From the NCBI RefSeq assembly GCF_001475935.1, contig NZ_LDQA01000031.1, positions 1 to 32,497 of the forward strand: a stretch of 32,497 nt of DNA, written 5' to 3'. The translations under genes were made by a program, and so were the position numbers. The DNA is from Aureimonas ureilytica. Lineage in GTDB: Bacteria > Pseudomonadota > Alphaproteobacteria > Rhizobiales > Rhizobiaceae. This document shows, piece after piece, positions 30,533 to 32,497 of the stretch. The first letter of the stretch is position 1. Every line of letters begins with the position of its first letter. Under the pieces are notes generated by a model. That model saw only the letters and a list, made by a program, of their open reading frames with translations, was not told where the DNA came from and did no database searches.

Positions 30533-32497
30533 TTACTGGAAGAGCTTGAGGACCTGCGAGGCGGTCTGGTTGGCCATGGCCAGAGCCTGAACACCCAGCT
30601 GCTGCTTCACCTGAAGCGCCTGAAGGCGGGTCGATTCTTCCGACATGTCCGCATCGACCAAGGACGAGATGCCCTTTTCGATCGTATCCATGAGCGTGTT
30701 GACGAAGCTCGACTGGCTGTCGATGCGCTTGGCAACCGAGCCGAGGCTCGTGGCCGCCGCCGTCACCTTGGAAAGCGCCGTGTTTACGATGTTGATGTAG
30801 GCGTTGATGACGTTGAGCTGCTTGTCCGCCGTGTCCGCCCCGCGCGCCGTCAGCTTATCCTGGCTGATGTCGATATCCATCACCGAGATGCCTTGAGGCG
30901 CGGTCGTCGCACCGGCTGACACGGCAAGATCCGTGATCGCCAGCGTGGATTTAACGTTCATGCTGGTGCTGCGGATCACGAGGTCGCCGGTCTTGCTGTC
31001 CTTCTCGGCGACGACCTTGGTGTTGTAGCCCTGCGCTGTGAAGACACCGTTCAGAGCCGCCACCATATCGTCGGTGGTCTTGAGACTGCCGCCCGAATTG
31101 GGAAGCGCCGCGACGATGCTGGCCTTGGTCAGTTCCGCCTTGAACGCCGGGTAGCCGTCCACCGCGACCTTGAAGGAGATCGAGTCGTCATCGTCCAGCG
31201 TCACGGCGTTGAACTGGAAGTTGGCCTTGGCGGCTTCCGCCACCACACCATCGGCGCCCTTGTCGAAGCCCGTGGCTGACTGTGCGGTGGAGATCAAGCC
31301 GCCAAAATCGGTCTTGTTGCCATCCGTGTCTGCCACGGCGGTGGTGACGCTGATTTCCGAGTCAGTATCTTTGTCGCTCTTGTTCATGTTGGTGAACTTG
31401 AGCTTGGCCCCATCCATTTCGACCTTGGCCTGGCCCGAGCCGAACTTGTTGTCGATCTGTTCCTGAAGCGCTGCAACGAAAGATGCGTTATCTTTCGTGT
31501 TGGCAGACGTCAGAATGATCTTAACATCCTTACTTGAAGTTGTCGTATTATTGGGATCCGTCAGACCGATCGTAAAGGTCAGCTTGTCGCCAGCGTACAG
31601 CTTCGCGATATTCAGATCCGCGTCACCCTTGATCGTTCCGCTAGCTGGGGTCGTTGCGCTTTTGGCGCCCTTGACTGCGGCGTCCATCTTCAGGCCGACA
31701 CCGGTGGCCCCGGTGCCGGCGCCCGTGGTGACATCGGTCGTCTTGCCGTCGCCGCCATCCACTGCGGTCATATCCGTCAGCGTAATCGAATCGTTTTTCT
31801 TCGGCGATCCGACGATGGTAAGGGAGAAGAGCCCGTTATCGTTGACGACCTTCACGTTCTGGTCAGGGGCAGCCGTATCCAGTGCGCTTTGAAGGGCGAT
31901 CTTGAACTTATCAACGGACGAAACCGCATCCGGCGTGAGCTTCACAATCACGGCCTTGGCCGCTCCGGCCGTCTGATCGTCCTTCGTGGTTGTGATGGAG
32001 AAGGTGATCTTATCACCCGCTGACAGCTTCGTCAGGTCGACCTTGCCGAGCGCGAGCGTCGGTCCGGTTTCCTTCGTGGTCGCACCGCTGACACCCGTAT
32101 CCGCAGCCACCTTCAAACCGGCATCCGCGATATTGCCGGCGACGCGCGTGCCGCCATAGGTGAGGTCGGTATCAACGCCGGCGATCCGCGTCGTCAGACG
32201 TACGGCACCGTCGAGAACGGCATCGCGCCCAGCCGCCGTGTTGTTATCGAACAGCGCGGTCTGGGTCGTGTCGATATCCACCGTGCCGATGGTCACGCCG
32301 CCAGTGGCCACACGATCGAAGGACGAGACGACCTTCTTCAGCGCGGAGTAGCTCGCGTCCGCCGAGTTGACCGACAGCCAGTTCTCGCCGGAGAAGACGG
32401 CGGAGTTCGCGATCGACTTCAACTGGTTCTGCAGATCGCCGATCTCGGACTGGATCTTCGTGCGATCGACACCGCCGGACGTCGCAGCCGACAGCTT
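30533..32497 (-). CDS. Flagellin, 5' end beyond the window
   Basis: The filament subunit of the flagellum. The C-terminal D0/D1 region is unmistakable: helical, with NIVNTALSKVTAAATSLGSV, SQSSFVNTLMDTIEKGISSL, VDADMSEESTRLQALQVKQQ and LGVQALAMANQTASQVLKLF. The visible N-terminal part (KIQSEIGDLQNQLKSIANSA) is the end of the N-terminal helical domain; about 130 residues are missing off the edge. Between them lies a large variable insert with three related modules of about 100-115 residues (about 32070-31720, 31650-31290 and 31245-30925). Each has a 'L.aGDkitF.i' start, a 'K..I.LT' strand and an 'F..ALq' helix. Total length would be near 780 residues, long for rhizobial flagellins. The frame stays open to 32497. 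Confidence 0.93.
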   Translation of the reverse strand, partial: KLSAATSGGVDRTKIQSEIGDLQNQLKSIANSAVFSGENWLSVNSADASYSALKKVVSSFDRVATGGVTIGTVDIDTTQTALFDNNTAAGRDAVLDGAVRLTTRIAGVDTDLTYGGTRVAGNIADAGLKVAADTGVSGATTKETGPTLALGKVDLTKLSAGDKITFSITTTKDDQTAGAAKAVIVKLTPDAVSSVDKFKIALQSALDTAAPDQNVKVVNDNGLFSLTIVGSPKKNDSITLTDMTAVDGGDGKTTDVTTGAGTGATGVGLKMDAAVKGAKSATTPASGTIKGDADLNIAKLYAGDKLTFTIGLTDPNNTTTSSKDVKIILTSANTKDNASFVAALQEQIDNKFGSGQAKVEMDGAKLKFTNMNKSDKDTDSEISVTTAVADTDGNKTDFGGLISTAQSATGFDKGADGVVAEAAKANFQFNAVTLDDDDSISFKVAVDGYPAFKAELTKASIVAALPNSGGSLKTTDDMVAALNGVFTAQGYNTKVVAEKDSKTGDLVIRSTSMNVKSTLAITDLAVSAGATTAPQGISVMDIDISQDKLTARGADTADKQLNVINAYINIVNTALSKVTAAATSLGSVAKRIDSQSSFVNTLMDTIEKGISSLVDADMSEESTRLQALQVKQQLGVQALAMANQTASQVLKLFQ

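Overview
The window is GC-rich DNA from an alphaproteobacterium, most likely a rhizobium-related member of the Hyphomicrobiales (Aureimonas or Aurantimonas type is my guess). The grounds are a bcsN-bcsA-bcsB cellulose locus of the rhizobial kind, a two-part palindromic intergenic repeat of a style common in that order, methyl-accepting proteins with '[17 protein letters not shown]' hairpins, and a 655-codon-plus flagellin. No rRNA, tRNA, CRISPR, transposase or phage gene was recognised.

Layout. (1) 1-3736, minus strand: bcsN, bcsA and the 5' end of bcsB (cellulose synthesis), with a mosaic palindromic repeat between bcsN and bcsA. (2) 3737-4497: a frame-broken, ankyrin-like remnant and an AT-rich promoter-like stretch. 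(3) 4498-10242, plus strand: a membrane GGDEF-EAL cyclic-di-GMP protein, an SCO1/SenC copper chaperone, and a secreted galactose-oxidase-like radical copper oxidase with a ricin-type lectin and tectonin-like repeats. (4) 10243-12897: a long non-coding stretch with a strong inverted repeat, a BPL_N/glutamine-amidotransferase-like protein (minus) and a DapA-family aldolase (plus). (5) 12978-18078, plus: a complete SBP_bac_5 ABC importer operon (ATPase, ATPase, binding protein, fused double permease) preceded by a GTTATAAC palindrome resembling half of a Zur box. (6) 18089-27960, minus: a dCache chemoreceptor, eutC, eutB, a GH63/MGH1-like glycosidase and a second chemoreceptor. (7) 28217-30270, minus: an AraC-family regulator and an overlapping tandem winged-helix protein of unknown role, with a perfect 15-nt palindrome just upstream. 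(8) 30439-32497, minus: a flagellin running off the window edge and its terminator hairpin.

The most interesting reading is region 1-3. A c-di-GMP-controlled cellulose synthase sits beside a c-di-GMP turnover enzyme, a dedicated copper chaperone and a secreted carbohydrate-binding radical copper oxidase. This resembles the Streptomyces CslA-GlxA arrangement, where a cellulose-synthase-like enzyme works with a radical copper oxidase loaded by Sco. A proteobacterial glycan-oxidising exopolysaccharide system is therefore a testable proposal. The catalytic copper ligands are visible; the link to cellulose is inference from position.
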